Made by a program: the position numbers and the translations under genes. Shown here in pieces: positions 51,871-61,300 of a stretch of 64,000 bases of DNA. How positions within the stretch are numbered: position 1 is the first letter of the stretch; each line of letters opens with the position of its first letter. This stretch comes from SB11 sp037968475 (lineage in GTDB: Bacteria; Bacteroidota; Bacteroidia; UBA8524): positions 41,646 to 105,645 of the forward strand of contig JBBKVO010000052.1 of assembly GCA_037968475.1 (NCBI GenBank), read 5' to 3'. The notes under the pieces are model-generated. The model was not told the DNA's origin and made no database searches. It saw only the letters and a program-made list of their open reading frames with translations.

Positions 51871-53596
51871 TAGAAACCGTATCTAATACGTTTACTTTAA
51901 TATCTTTTACTTTAAACTGCATAGTCGTGCGGCCGTTAAATACGTTTTCTTCGATTGAAAAACATAAATCGAACGATGAAGATGTACGTAAATCTTTACA
52001 ATATCCTCCGAAATCAAAGGCTATGGCTTCAAAACTTATAATTTCATCGGCATCAGTTACCGTAAATTTTAGGTGATTATTGCCTACTATTTTGCACGCA
52101 CCGTCTTTTAGTTTCAAATCACGCGAAAGAAAAACGGGGCTCATATTTCCTGGGCCAAAAGGACCAAACTGTTTCAATATTCTACAAAATTTAGACGTAA
52201 TATCTATCAAATCTATTTCGGCATCGTAATCAATACTTGGGTGCAGGCTATTCTCAGTAATAGTGCTGCTTACTATGCGTTCAAACTCTTGCTGAAAAGC
52301 CGTAAGATTTTCGGGCAACAGGGTTAAACCTGCTGCATAAAAATGGCCTCCGTAGTGCAACAGCAAATGGCTGCAAGCATCAATGGCCGAGTGTATATCA
52401 AACCCATGCACCGAACGTGCCGAACCCGTTATTTTCCCTTCAGATTCTGTTAGAATAATGGTAGGCTTATAATATTTTTCTATCAAGCGAGAAGCCACAA
52501 TACCAATAACACCTTTGTGCCAATTAGGGTTGAACAATACCGTGCTGTATTTGGTTTGTTGTATTCCCTCGTTTTCCATTACCGCCAAAGCCTCGTCAGT
52601 AGTGTTTTGGTCAAACTCTTTGCGTTCGGTATTTTGTTGGTTTAGCACTTGGGCAAACTCGCGGGCTTCTTCAATAGTATTCGCGGTTAGTACTTGCACG
52701 GCCGCACCAGCATGAGCTACACGGCCTGCGGCATTTATACGTGGCCCCACCGAAAACACTAAATCGCTAATGGTATACTCTGCTTTTTCTTTATAAAACT
52801 CCAACAAGGCTTTCAACCCGTGATGCGGAGTTTTTGCTATTTTTTCTAACCCAAAATAGGCTAGTACACGGTTTTCATCGTTTATTTTTACCAAATCGGC
52901 AGCAATACTCACCGCCACCAAATCAATATACTCGTATAGTTGATTATCGTCTAAATCATTCTTCTCAGTATAGGCTTGGCACAATTTAAAACCAATGCCG
53001 CAGCCTGAAAGTTCTTTAAAGGGATATTCGCAATCGGGACGTTTAGGGTCTAAAACAGCTGCCGCTTGGGGCAATTCATCTCCGGGAAGGTGATGGTCGC
53101 AAATAATAAAATCAATGTTTTTCTCAAGCGCATACGCCACCTTATCCACCGATTTTATACCGCAATCAAGGGCAATAATTAGGCTGATATTGTTTTCGGC
53201 AGCATGGTCAATACCTTGTGTTGATATACCGTACCCTTCTTTATAACGGTCGGGTATGTAATACTCTATTTTATCATGTATTTTTTTGAAGAAAGCATAT
53301 ACCACCGCCACCGATGTAGTGCCGTCAACATCATAATCGCCATACACCATTATTTTTTCACCATTGGCCAATGCCTTTTCTATGCGGGCAATGGCTTTGT
53401 CCATATCCTTCATCAAAAAAGGGTCGTACAGGTCGGTGTATTGCGGACGAAAAAATGAGCGGGCTTGCTCAAAAGTATCTATACCCCTTGCTACCAAAAG
53501 TTCGGCCAAGGGTTCGCCAATGTTTAATTGCGTGCTCAAATGTTCAACCACTTGCGGGTTAGGCGTATCTTTGGCTATCCATTTCAGTCGCGACAT
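51860..53596 (-). CDS. recJ: Single-stranded-DNA exonuclease RecJ
   Basis: A 578-residue DHH-family 5'-3' exonuclease. Motifs: MVYGDYDVDGTTSVAVVYAFF, LIIALDCGIKS, FIICDHHLPGDELPQAAAVLDPKR (DHH), CGIGFKLCQAY, GPRINAAGRVAHAGAAVQVL, and the DHHA1 part with GVIGIVASRLIE and HYGGHFYAAGLTL. The C-terminal OB-like part is FGPFGPGNMSPVFL. Full length. Acts in mismatch and recombinational repair. Confidence 0.96.
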   Translation of the reverse strand: MSRLKWIAKDTPNPQVVEHLSTQLNIGEPLAELLVARGIDTFEQARSFFRPQYTDLYDPFLMKDMDKAIARIEKALANGEKIMVYGDYDVDGTTSVAVVYAFFKKIHDKIEYYIPDRYKEGYGISTQGIDHAAENNISLIIALDCGIKSVDKVAYALEKNIDFIICDHHLPGDELPQAAAVLDPKRPDCEYPFKELSGCGIGFKLCQAYTEKNDLDDNQLYEYIDLVAVSIAADLVKINDENRVLAYFGLEKIAKTPHHGLKALLEFYKEKAEYTISDLVFSVGPRINAAGRVAHAGAAVQVLTANTIEEAREFAQVLNQQNTERKEFDQNTTDEALAVMENEGIQQTKYSTVLFNPNWHKGVIGIVASRLIEKYYKPTIILTESEGKITGSARSVHGFDIHSAIDACSHLLLHYGGHFYAAGLTLLPENLTAFQQEFERIVSSTITENSLHPSIDYDAEIDLIDITSKFCRILKQFGPFGPGNMSPVFLSRDLKLKDGACKIVGNNHLKFTVTDADEIISFEAIAFDFGGYCKDLRTSSSFDLCFSIEENVFNGRTTMQFKVKDIKVNVLDTVSNEN

Positions 53597-54104
53597 CTTA
53601 AAAGTTTAACAGGGTAAAGTCAGAAATTCGTCAAATCTCAAAGTTAAGGTAAACAAAAGTATTTGTTTAGAAATTCTTACTCAAAATATTTACACCACTG
53701 ATTTCAAGCTTATTATGCACTATATTATGTGATAAAAAAGAGTTTTATTGTTTATTAATACATTACGCTTTTGCATTCATTCTTGACAACTAGAAAAAAC
53801 AGGCTCGCGAATAATGGCAACTTGTATACTAATTTGAATAGATGGATAGGAGGGGTAATCTTCTTTGCGTCTCCGCGACTTGGCGTGAAAAAAATAAAGC
53901 ACGCAAAGGCGCTAAGACGCGGTATTTATTCGCAAGTGAATAATGGCGACTTGAATACAATATCAAAATAGTTAGGGCAAAATCTTCCTTGGCGGCTCTG
54001 CGGCTTCGCGTGAGAAATAGGCACGCAAAGGCGCTAAGACGCAATGTTTATTCGCAAACGAAAAACATAAAAGCCATCATATTTCGTGGCTTAGCGTGAA
54101 ACAC
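53597..54104. repeat. Non-coding stretch, second half a CACGCAAAGGCGCTAAGACGC-type repeat cluster (left of GxxExxY gene)
   Basis: From 53597 to ~53800 nothing was found. From ~53800, units of about 120-140 bases carry TTCGCAAGTGAATAATGGCGAC, ACTTGGCGTGAAAAAAA and CACGCAAAGGCGCTAAGACGC (at ~53898 and ~54021). The same units continue after the GxxExxY gene. Confidence 0.75.
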
Positions 54105-54482
54105 CTAAAGGTTGTTCACTATTCTTTGTATTCCATCGCGAATTAATGCCTCATTAAAATTTATCAGCAAACCCAACTTCATATCGGTAAGTCTTAAATA
54201 AGTAAGTAGCTGCTTAGGGTGAACGGGTTGTATTTTTTCTACCGACTTTAACTCTATAATCACCTTATCGTTTACTATAATATCAGCCTTAAAACCCAAC
54301 TCTAATTTTATCCCTTCGTAAATTACAGGTATGGTGTGCTGCCTCTTCACATCAAGACCCTCTTTACTAAGTTCATAAGCTAAGACTTCTTCATAAACCG
54401 ATTCAAATAAACCCGGCCCTAATGTTTTGTGTATTTTGAAACTACAGTTAACAATAGTAGTTGCAATTGTATTCTCGTGCAT
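54105..54482 (-). CDS. GxxExxY family protein (PDDEXK_3 nuclease-like)
   Basis: A 125-residue protein with the signature GPGLFESVYEEVLAYELSKEG, then ELGFKADIIVNDKVIIELKSVEKI with the D...ExK nuclease core (Asp, and Glu-Leu-Lys), and QLLTYLRLTDMKLGLLINFN. The family is common in Bacteroidota; its biological role is unknown. The gene is embedded in copies of the same repeat on both sides, as if carried by it. Confidence 0.9.
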   Translation of the reverse strand: MHENTIATTIVNCSFKIHKTLGPGLFESVYEEVLAYELSKEGLDVKRQHTIPVIYEGIKLELGFKADIIVNDKVIIELKSVEKIQPVHPKQLLTYLRLTDMKLGLLINFNEALIRDGIQRIVNNL

Positions 54483-54519
54483 TTAGTGAAGATAGAAACA
54501 ATTTTGTTTTCGCAAAAAT

Positions 54520-54806
54520 ATTTTCCTTTTTCATAGAGAAAAGAAGCACGCAAAGGCGCTAAGGCGCAATGTTTATTCGCAAGTGAATAATAGCGACTTG
54601 TATGCTGGCTTGAAACGATAGAAAAAATATGGAGATAAGAGGGGCAATCTTCCTTTGCGACTTCGCGACTTGGCGTGAAAAAAACAAGCACACAAAGGTG
54701 CTAAGACGCTAAGTTTATTCGCAAGCGAATAATGGCGACTTGAATACAATATCAAAATAGTTAGGGTAAAATCTCTCTTCGTGGCTCTGCGGCTTCGCGT
54801 GAAAAA
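54520..54806. repeat. Repeat cluster right of the GxxExxY gene
   Basis: Two further units with CACGCAAAGGCGCTAAGGCGC (~54548) and CACAAAGGTGCTAAGACGCTAA (~54690). CGACTTGAATACAATATCA with AAATAGTTAGGG is repeated almost exactly from ~53950. Frames across it (54419-54755) are repeat translations. Confidence 0.75.
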
Positions 54807-55424
54807 CTATTCTTCTAATTTTTTTACTTCGGCAAGTGGACTAACCATATAGTAGCGTTTTAGGTTCACCTCGTAACATTTATAACGTTTACGCGATTTA
54901 GGGCCTTTACGCATTATCATCCCATTATCAAGGGCAAAAAGAGTATTTTCTTCCAGTTCTTCTAAATGGAAATGGTCGGTTTGGGTATCGTATTTTCTAA
55001 GGGTGCGCAGTAGATCCTCGTCGCTGCAACTTGATGCGGCAGGGTTTTGCATATACGCCACGAGCGCATCGTATACATCTTGCGGAAATACATTTAACCG
55101 TACAACCTGACGCATCAATACTTTATACTCGTTTTTCCACTCAGCCCCGTGCGGAGCTACCCTGTTTTGGTATTTATTCCAAGTAGTTAGGTGTGCCAAC
55201 TCGTGCACCAGTGTAATTAAAAACGAATACTGGTTGAGGTTATGGTTTACAGTAATGCGGTGTCCGTCTCTACCATAAGGATGACGGTAATCACCCAGTT
55301 TTGAGTTACGGGCTTTGGTAACACGCAAGTTTGCATTAAAACCTATCACCCAATCCGTTAATAATACAACAGCGGGTTGAGGAATGTATTTTGAAAGTCC
55401 TGCCTCTATTTGTTGGCGCAACAT
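54807..55424 (-). CDS. SprT-like metallopeptidase-fold protein
   Basis: A 205-residue protein. The zinc motif HELAHLTTW (HExxH) lies near residues 74-82, preceded by ITVNHNLNQYSFLITLV and followed by HGAEWKNEYKVLMRQVVRLN with the third histidine. This is the SprT domain order, shared with the DNA-protein crosslink protease SPRTN. The C-terminus is basic and lacks the usual zinc ribbon cysteines. It is 1 base from the next gene's end, so co-transcribed. Confidence 0.85.
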   Translation of the reverse strand: MLRQQIEAGLSKYIPQPAVVLLTDWVIGFNANLRVTKARNSKLGDYRHPYGRDGHRITVNHNLNQYSFLITLVHELAHLTTWNKYQNRVAPHGAEWKNEYKVLMRQVVRLNVFPQDVYDALVAYMQNPAASSCSDEDLLRTLRKYDTQTDHFHLEELEENTLFALDNGMIMRKGPKSRKRYKCYEVNLKRYYMVSPLAEVKKLEE

Positions 55425-55425
55425 A

Positions 55426-55908
55426 TTACTCTTCAGTTATTTCTTTTGCTTGAAATGTCTTTATAAAAAAGTGTTTAGCTTCATCACACTTAAATTCAAA
55501 CAATCGCATTGGAACAATGTAGGCAAGCATGGTAACAAAGTATAGCAACAATATTACAAATGAGAAATCTGCCTCTTTTATCATTGTATAAGTCATAAAT
55601 AATGACACAGAGCTCAATAGTATCGTCAGCAGCCACTGGGCTTCTAAAAAGATGTTAGTAACATCTATATAAATTTCACTAACATTCTCGCCTTCAGATA
55701 TGTAGCCATGTACTAATACACGGTTTTTATTTTTCGACCCCTGCTTAAGTGTAAAGGTATCACTACTAATTTTACCTATATATTGGTTAGGGTACAAAGT
55801 ATACGCAAAGAAATTATCCTCCTCTACATTTTCATAAAACTGCTTAATTATCTGGTCTTTTGATAATTCAGTTCTAAAAGCCATCCTTTTTTTCCTGCTA
55901 ATTTCCAC
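55426..55908 (-). CDS. Membrane protein, unknown function
   Basis: A 160-residue protein. A soluble N-terminal half (FRTELSKDQIIKQFYENVEEDN ... NRVLVHGYISEGENVSEIYIDVTNIF) is followed by two spans (WLLTILLSSVSLFMTYTMI and FVILLLYFVTMLAYIVPM) and a short tail. The start may be MAFRTELSK, 8 codons later (55884). It lies 3 bases after dxs. No family was recognised. Confidence 0.65.
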   Translation of the reverse strand: MEISRKKRMAFRTELSKDQIIKQFYENVEEDNFFAYTLYPNQYIGKISSDTFTLKQGSKNKNRVLVHGYISEGENVSEIYIDVTNIFLEAQWLLTILLSSVSLFMTYTMIKEADFSFVILLLYFVTMLAYIVPMRLFEFKCDEAKHFFIKTFQAKEITEE

Positions 55909-55911
55909 CTG

Positions 55912-57651
55912 CTATAAAGATAAAATTGCTTTTGCAATACCATCCGCATCGTAACCGCAAATTTTGTGCAATTCTTTTTGGCTACCTTGTTCTATAAAGG
56001 CATCGGGAATGCCTAGGCATTTCACTTGTGCGGTATAGTTATTTTGTGCCATAAACTCAAGCACTGCACTGCCAAAGCCTCCCGCAAGGCAACCGTCTTC
56101 AACGGTTATTACTTTGGCGAATTTTTTAAATATTTGGTGAAGAAGCTCCACATCCAAAGGTTTCACAAAACGCATATCGTAATGCGCTACTGATACATTG
56201 GCAGTATTTTTTATTGCTTCTCGTACAAAATTGCCTACTGTACCTACTGACAAAACGGCAATATCATCCCCTTCTGCCACACACCTGCCTTTGCCTATTT
56301 CCAATTCAGCAAACGGGGTTTGCCAGTCTACCATCTCCCCATTGCCACGTGGGTAGCGAATGGTAAATGAGCTTATGGGATTTAGCTGTGCGGTATACAT
56401 CATATTGCGTAACTCCTCCTCATTCATCGGAGCGGCAATAATCATATTGGGTATGCAACGCAAAAAAGCGAAATCAAAAGCTCCGTGATGCGTGGGGCCG
56501 TCGGCACCTGCCAATCCTGCCCTATCCAAACAAAATATAACATGCAGATTTTGCACACACACATCGTGTATCACTTGGTCGTATGCCCGTTGCATAAAGG
56601 TGGAATATATATTGCAAAAAGGCACTAAGCCTTGTGTGGCCAAACCTGCACTAAAGGTAACGGCGTGTTGTTCGGCAATGCCTACATCAAAAGTGCGGTG
56701 GGGCATGGCCTCCATAAAAATATTCATGCTTGAGCCACTGGGCATTGCGGGTGTAATGCCTACTATTTTAGGGTTCATTTGTGCCAACTCGAGCAAAGTA
56801 TGCCCAAATACATCTTGGTATTTTGGGGGCTTGGGTTCGGTTAACGGCTTTTTCTCTATTTCGCCCGATATTTTATCAAAAACACCCGGTGCGTGCCATT
56901 TGGTTTGTTCTTTTTCGGCAGGTTCAAAACCCTTTCCTTTTGTGGTGATGCAATGCAGCAGTTTTGGGCCTTGTACGGTTTTTAGTTCTTCTAAAACCTC
57001 AACCAGTTTTTGGGTATCGTGCCCATCAACAGTGCCGTAGTAGGCAAACTTTAGGGCGGTGAAATAGCTTTTATAGTCTTTTATGGCTACGGTATTGGCA
57101 TCAATACTTATAGCATTATCGTTTAATATTACCAGTATATTGGCGTGTTCTGCCCCCGCGTGATTTAATCCTTCAAAAGCTAAACCTGCTGTAAGTGCCC
57201 CATCGCCAATTACGGCTATGTGTTGGTTGTTTTTACCTTGTATTTTATCGGCTATTGCCATACCCAGTATTGCTGATACTGACGTACTGCTGTGCCCTGT
57301 ACCAAAAGCATCGTAAGGACTTTCGGCCATTTTGGGGAAACCACTAACGCCTCCTAAAGTTCTATTGGTATAAAAATTTTCGCGCCTGCCTGTAAGTATT
57401 TTATGCGCATACGCCTGATGGCCTACATCCCACACCAGTTTATCATCGGGGGTATTAAATACGTAATGTAATGCTACGGTAAGCTCTACCACGCCTAGGT
57501 TGGCAGCAAAATGCCCCCCGTATACCGAAATAGTATCTATAAGGTATTGACGTAACTCAGCCGCAAGTGCACCCAATTGGGTTTTATCCAACTTTTTAAG
57601 GTCGGCTGGCGAGTATATGTGTTGCAGTAATTCTCCGGCGGTAATGGGCAT
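55912..57651 (-). CDS. dxs: 1-deoxy-D-xylulose-5-phosphate synthase
   Basis: A 579-residue thiamine-diphosphate enzyme that starts the non-mevalonate isoprenoid pathway from pyruvate and glyceraldehyde-3-phosphate. Landmarks: GGHFAANLGVVELTVALHYVF, GTGHSSTSVSAILGMA, AVIGDGALTAGLAFEGLNHAG (ThDP motif GDG...N), YYGTVDGHDT, FDVGIAEQHAVTFSAGLATQG and DRAGLAGADGPTHHGAFD. It is about 40 residues short of the usual ~620: the linker between LNDN and the VDGHD motif is reduced. All catalytic motifs are present, so it is probably active. Confidence 0.95.
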   Translation of the reverse strand: MPITAGELLQHIYSPADLKKLDKTQLGALAAELRQYLIDTISVYGGHFAANLGVVELTVALHYVFNTPDDKLVWDVGHQAYAHKILTGRRENFYTNRTLGGVSGFPKMAESPYDAFGTGHSSTSVSAILGMAIADKIQGKNNQHIAVIGDGALTAGLAFEGLNHAGAEHANILVILNDNAISIDANTVAIKDYKSYFTALKFAYYGTVDGHDTQKLVEVLEELKTVQGPKLLHCITTKGKGFEPAEKEQTKWHAPGVFDKISGEIEKKPLTEPKPPKYQDVFGHTLLELAQMNPKIVGITPAMPSGSSMNIFMEAMPHRTFDVGIAEQHAVTFSAGLATQGLVPFCNIYSTFMQRAYDQVIHDVCVQNLHVIFCLDRAGLAGADGPTHHGAFDFAFLRCIPNMIIAAPMNEEELRNMMYTAQLNPISSFTIRYPRGNGEMVDWQTPFAELEIGKGRCVAEGDDIAVLSVGTVGNFVREAIKNTANVSVAHYDMRFVKPLDVELLHQIFKKFAKVITVEDGCLAGGFGSAVLEFMAQNNYTAQVKCLGIPDAFIEQGSQKELHKICGYDADGIAKAILSL

Positions 57652-57694
57652 GGCGTTTGGTGCGCCAAAAATACATAAAGGCTTTGCTAAATGC

Positions 57695-58348
57695 TTAATT
57701 TGTTGTCCAACCTATGCATATCGAAAAATATTGATTAATAATATCCTTATCGCCAGTAGTGGTTCTTCCCACGCCTGTTAGCCCTTGGCTCATTCTTATT
57801 TCAAGCGAATAAAGTCCTGAGCCTTCGGTTTCTACTTCTATGCCCGCACCATATACAAGTGCTGTTTCCATTATTTTTAAGCTGTTAATCTTTTGTCCGC
57901 TTATATCGTTATTATTACTGTTTTTGTAGTCAATATCGTAAGTACCGCTTAGGTTAAAATTAAAACTTGGGCCACCAAATATTTTACCATAAAAACCTTT
58001 GCTACCGTAGCGTAATTTTGCCATTACAGGTATTTCGGCATATATAAGTCGATAGGTTTCTTCGTAATCTTGAGGTGTTGAAAATATTCCACCCGCAGGC
58101 TTAGTTCCGTTTGCCCTTGTACCTTTTGATACCAATATGCCATTGGCCATTATGCCAAAGTACTTATTAAAATGATATGTGCCTGCAATACCTCCGCCAA
58201 GCATAAGGCCGTTGGTTTGATTGGCAAGTGATGAGCTATTAAAAGCAGATTGACCAATACCTAATAAACCACCATAGTAAAAACCTTTTTGGGCATTGGC
58301 TATTGAAAACGAGGTGATGGCGAGTGCTAAAATCAGTAGTTTTTTCAT
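57695..58348 (-). CDS. Outer-membrane beta-barrel protein (PorT family-like)
   Basis: A 217-residue protein with signal peptide MKKLLILALAITSFSIANA. Strands such as GFYYGGLLGIGQSAF, GLMLGGGIAGTYHFNKYFGIMANG, LIYAEIPVMAKLRYG and GKIFGGPSFNFNLSG follow, ending LEIRMSQGLTG ... QYFSICIGW. Barrel prediction is by strand pattern. It lies upstream of dxs on the same strand, 43 bases apart. Function is unknown. Confidence 0.8.
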   Translation of the reverse strand: MKKLLILALAITSFSIANAQKGFYYGGLLGIGQSAFNSSSLANQTNGLMLGGGIAGTYHFNKYFGIMANGILVSKGTRANGTKPAGGIFSTPQDYEETYRLIYAEIPVMAKLRYGSKGFYGKIFGGPSFNFNLSGTYDIDYKNSNNNDISGQKINSLKIMETALVYGAGIEVETEGSGLYSLEIRMSQGLTGVGRTTTGDKDIINQYFSICIGWTTN

Positions 58349-58456
58349 AGTTGTATGTATTTAGGGTTGTATACTAATATACTAAAAAACTATCGTTTTG
58401 GTTTTAGAAATAATCAACATTTTTTTAATTGCACAACTCTCTTCTCTCGCTAACTA

Positions 58457-58510
58457 CCGAGCGGACGCTCTATTATTTTTGGCACGAGTGGACACTCGCG
58501 CCAGCTTTAA
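58457..58510. repeat. GAGCGGACGCTC double-hairpin repeat
   Basis: CCGAGCGGACGCTCTATTAT, then GGCACGAGTGGACACTCGCG and CCAGCTTTA. It is the same element as the ends of 35838-36028 and 62795-62990. Nothing else lies in 58349-58581. Confidence 0.75.
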
Positions 58511-58581
58511 TAAGCTAAATAATTGTATTAAAATATAAGCTATCTTTAGCTTAATTAATCAAACTTATGCTAACTTTTCTT

Positions 58582-58964
58582 TCACCTTTTCAGTATCACC
58601 ACTCCCAATGGGGGTAGGGTAAGCGTAATTAAATTATCACGGTAGTGCATACCTTTTTCTTGAGTTACTATGGGTTGACTATTTAGCACTCCGCTACCCC
58701 CAAACTCTTCCGCATCACTGTTAAATATTTCATTCCAAGTGCCTGCATGGGGCACACCAATGCGGTAATTTTCACGGGGTACAGGGGTAAAATTGCATAC
58801 CACCAACACATCAGCAGCAGGGTTTTCGCTTTTACGCATATAGCACATACGCTGTTGACGGCATCGCTGTAATCAATCCGTTCAAAGCCCTGTGCTTCAA
58901 AACTTAGCTAGTATAAAGCAGGTTGATTTTTGTATAAACTGTTTAAAGCCTGAATACTAAAAGC
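58582..58964 (-). pseudogene. glgB: Decayed 3' end of glycogen branching enzyme GlgB
   Basis: The last ~88 codons are open (ADVLVVCNFTPVPRENYRIG, AGTWNEIFNSDAEEFGGSGV, LTLPPLGVVILKR), which is the C-terminal domain of GlgB. Upstream in another frame, ALNSLYKNQPALY, a TAG at 58910-58908, and then FEAQGFERIDYSDAVNSV continue the same protein. The nonsense codon sits where a Glu is usual, and a frameshift separates NSV from CYMRKSE near 58848. Nothing of the catalytic barrel remains. The gene is dead. Confidence 0.8.
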
Positions 58965-59017
58965 AATCGAGATTATGTTATAAATCAACCTATTTTAGGG
59001 CGAGACAATAAGGAGAA

Positions 59018-59581
59018 TTACTCACATTTAACTATACCAATATTTGCCTGATATCCACCGTTTGAAATATGTCTTTTGAAAGTAGCAGTAACCTTCATAA
59101 GGTTAAGACCTTGTATGGTGTAGTGCAAATACAGATTATTTATTGCCCCATCAACTATACTTCCTGTTCCCTGCACCATAATATGCTCACTCATTGGGTA
59201 CACCATAAAATTTCTAAACCCTATATATTCGGGGCGTTTTTTTGTGTCCTGATAGTAAATTTCAAAATTATCACCATTTACTTTAGCGTATGTACAACCC
59301 AATAGCGGAATACCCGAAAGTATAATTTCTCCTTTCTTTTCCGTTTTTATTGATGGTTTTACTGTTGAATAAAGACTAGTACCATTTCTGATAGGTTCGG
59401 GTGAAGGTGGGCCAAGAAAATCAGTTATTTCCTTGTCGTATTCAACCTGCATATTGCTTATAAGAAATACACCATCAAATCGCTTCAAATCATCCGTTTT
59501 AGGCGACATGGTCTCGGCATCATTACAAGAGTATAGTGTGGCAAAAAAGGCGAGAGAAACTAAAAGTAAAAGTGGTTTCAT
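59018..59581 (-). CDS. Lipoprotein, unknown function
   Basis: A 187-residue protein with a lipobox (LFFATLYSCNDAE; written LAFFATLYSC in the signal), so the mature N-terminus is a lipidated Cys. The body is beta-rich (RFDGVFLISNMQVEYDK, GEIILSGIPLLGCTYAKVNGDNFEIYYQ, LYLHYTIQGLNLMKVTATFKR). No family was recognised. It is probably an outer-membrane-anchored lipoprotein. Confidence 0.75.
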   Translation of the reverse strand: MKPLLLLVSLAFFATLYSCNDAETMSPKTDDLKRFDGVFLISNMQVEYDKEITDFLGPPSPEPIRNGTSLYSTVKPSIKTEKKGEIILSGIPLLGCTYAKVNGDNFEIYYQDTKKRPEYIGFRNFMVYPMSEHIMVQGTGSIVDGAINNLYLHYTIQGLNLMKVTATFKRHISNGGYQANIGIVKCE

Positions 59582-59788
59582 GGCGATAGCATTTTAAATT
59601 TGAAAACAAAAACTGCTCCACAAAGGCACTAACAATCATTAGCTAGATTGTAGTTTGGCAGCAAAATTTTTACTTCGTCGGTATAAATGCCCTATTTATA
59701 GAAACTCCACTGCCAATATTTCCGCTTTGCGAGGTTGGATTTTTTTTTGTTGATTACACCTCTAAATTCACCCTTTAAAAAATATACT

Positions 59789-60460
59789 ATGGATTTTGGT
59801 AAAGAGTTCCGCAAATATGCCACTAAACACATGGGCATAAACAGCATACATACCGATAAATATATAAGTGCTGTACAAGGTATGACACGCACGGTAATTG
59901 AAGAACGCCCTGTAAACTTTCGCGAGATTGACGTTTTCTCGCGTTTGATGGCCGATAGGATTGTGTTTTTGGGTACTGCTATTGATGATTATATAGCCAA
60001 CATTATTGTTGCCCAATTCCTTTTTCTTGAATCGATGGATGCTAAGCGCGATATACAAATGTATGTAAACAGCCCCGGTGGCTCGGTATACGCCGGTTTG
60101 GGTATATACGATACGATGCAGTTTATTAAACCCGATGTAGCTACTATTTGTACAGGTATGGCAGCCAGTATGGGTGCTGTGTTGTTATGTGCAGGTGCGG
60201 CAGGTAAACGTAGCGGATTGGAACACAGCCGTGTGATGATACACCAACCTATGGGTGGTGCGCAAGGCCAAGAAAGTGATATAGAAATTACAGCCCGCGA
60301 GATTAAAAAATTGAAAAAAGAATTGTACGATATTATTGCCAACCATAGCGGACAGAAGTATGACAAGGTAGAAAAAGATGCCGACCGTGATTATTGGATG
60401 ATTGCTGATGAAGCAAAAAAATATGGTATGATTGACGAAGTTTTGACTCGTAAAAGGTAA
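59789..60460 (+). CDS. clpP: ATP-dependent Clp protease proteolytic subunit (first of two)
   Basis: A 223-residue serine protease subunit that forms tetradecameric chambers with a Clp ATPase. Catalytic Ser127 lies in CTGMAASMGAVLL and His152 in RVMIHQPMGG; the Asp is in the KDADRD segment. The N-terminus is long (MDFGKEFRKYATKHMGINSIHTDK). The start at 59789 is used because it aligns with that of the second copy. The second clpP lies 26 bases downstream with the same plan. Confidence 0.95.
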   Translation: MDFGKEFRKYATKHMGINSIHTDKYISAVQGMTRTVIEERPVNFREIDVFSRLMADRIVFLGTAIDDYIANIIVAQFLFLESMDAKRDIQMYVNSPGGSVYAGLGIYDTMQFIKPDVATICTGMAASMGAVLLCAGAAGKRSGLEHSRVMIHQPMGGAQGQESDIEITAREIKKLKKELYDIIANHSGQKYDKVEKDADRDYWMIADEAKKYGMIDEVLTRKR

Positions 60461-60486
60461 TATTTAACTCTAGTAAAATTAAAACC

Positions 60487-61170
60487 ATGGATTTAGGTAA
60501 AGAGTTTCGCAAGTATGCCACAAAGCACAAGGGGCTTAATAGTTTAACAACCGACAGGGTAATAGATGCTGTAGAAAATACAGTGGAGAATATGACCCGC
60601 ACGGTAATTGAAGAACGCCCTGTGAATTTTAGAGAAATTGACGTTTTCTCTCGCTTGATGGCTGATAGGATTATTTTTTTAGGAACTGAAATTGACGATG
60701 AGATAGCCAATGTGGTGGTAGCTCAGTTTCTGTTTTTAGAAAGTATGGATGCCAAACGCGATATACAAATGTATGTTAATAGCCCCGGTGGGTCTGTAAT
60801 AGCAGGTTTGGGTATATACGATACTATGCAGTTTATAAAGCCTGATATAGCGACTATATGCACAGGTATGGCTGCCAGCTTTGGTGCAGTACTATTGTGT
60901 GCAGGTGCAGCAGGAAAACGTAGCGCATTGCCCCACAGCCGTGTGATGATACACCAACCACACGGTGGTGCACAAGGCCAACAAAGCGATATAGAAATAA
61001 CTGCCAACCTGTACAAAAAACTTAAAGGCGAGTTGTACGAGATTATCTCGCGCCACAGTGGCCAAACAGTTGAAAAAGTTGAAACCGATGCCGACCGTGA
61101 TTATTGGATGAAAGCCGATGAAGCAAAAGCATACGGTATGATTGACGAGGTATTGATGCGTAAGCACTAA
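60487..61170 (+). CDS. clpP: ATP-dependent Clp protease proteolytic subunit (second of two)
   Basis: A 227-residue paralogue, nearly identical in layout to the first copy (MDLGKEFRKYATKHKGLNS, EERPVNFREIDVFSRLMADRI). The catalytic set is intact: Ser131 in CTGMAASFGAVLL, His156 in RVMIHQPHGG, Asp in TDADRD. Differences cluster in the N-terminal loop (TTDRVIDAVENTVENM) and in the handle helix (NLYKKLKGELYE), surfaces that contact the ATPase and the other ring. A mixed ring is possible. Tandem duplication is evident. Confidence 0.95.
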   Translation: MDLGKEFRKYATKHKGLNSLTTDRVIDAVENTVENMTRTVIEERPVNFREIDVFSRLMADRIIFLGTEIDDEIANVVVAQFLFLESMDAKRDIQMYVNSPGGSVIAGLGIYDTMQFIKPDIATICTGMAASFGAVLLCAGAAGKRSALPHSRVMIHQPHGGAQGQQSDIEITANLYKKLKGELYEIISRHSGQTVEKVETDADRDYWMKADEAKAYGMIDEVLMRKH

Positions 61171-61300
61171 TAGCCACAAATACCATTTTTTCAAAGTAAC
61201 TTTGTAACCCCAATTTGAAAACTTATAGGGACTTTTTATTGCCGGCTCCGTATGGAACTGTTTTTGCAATACACCAAAGGCATTTTAACAGAATACCCAT

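Noticed and set aside
53771..54044. Short frames within the repeat cluster, on both strands
   Set aside because: They are translations of the CACGCAAAGGCGC repeat; the same peptides recur at 54419-54755.
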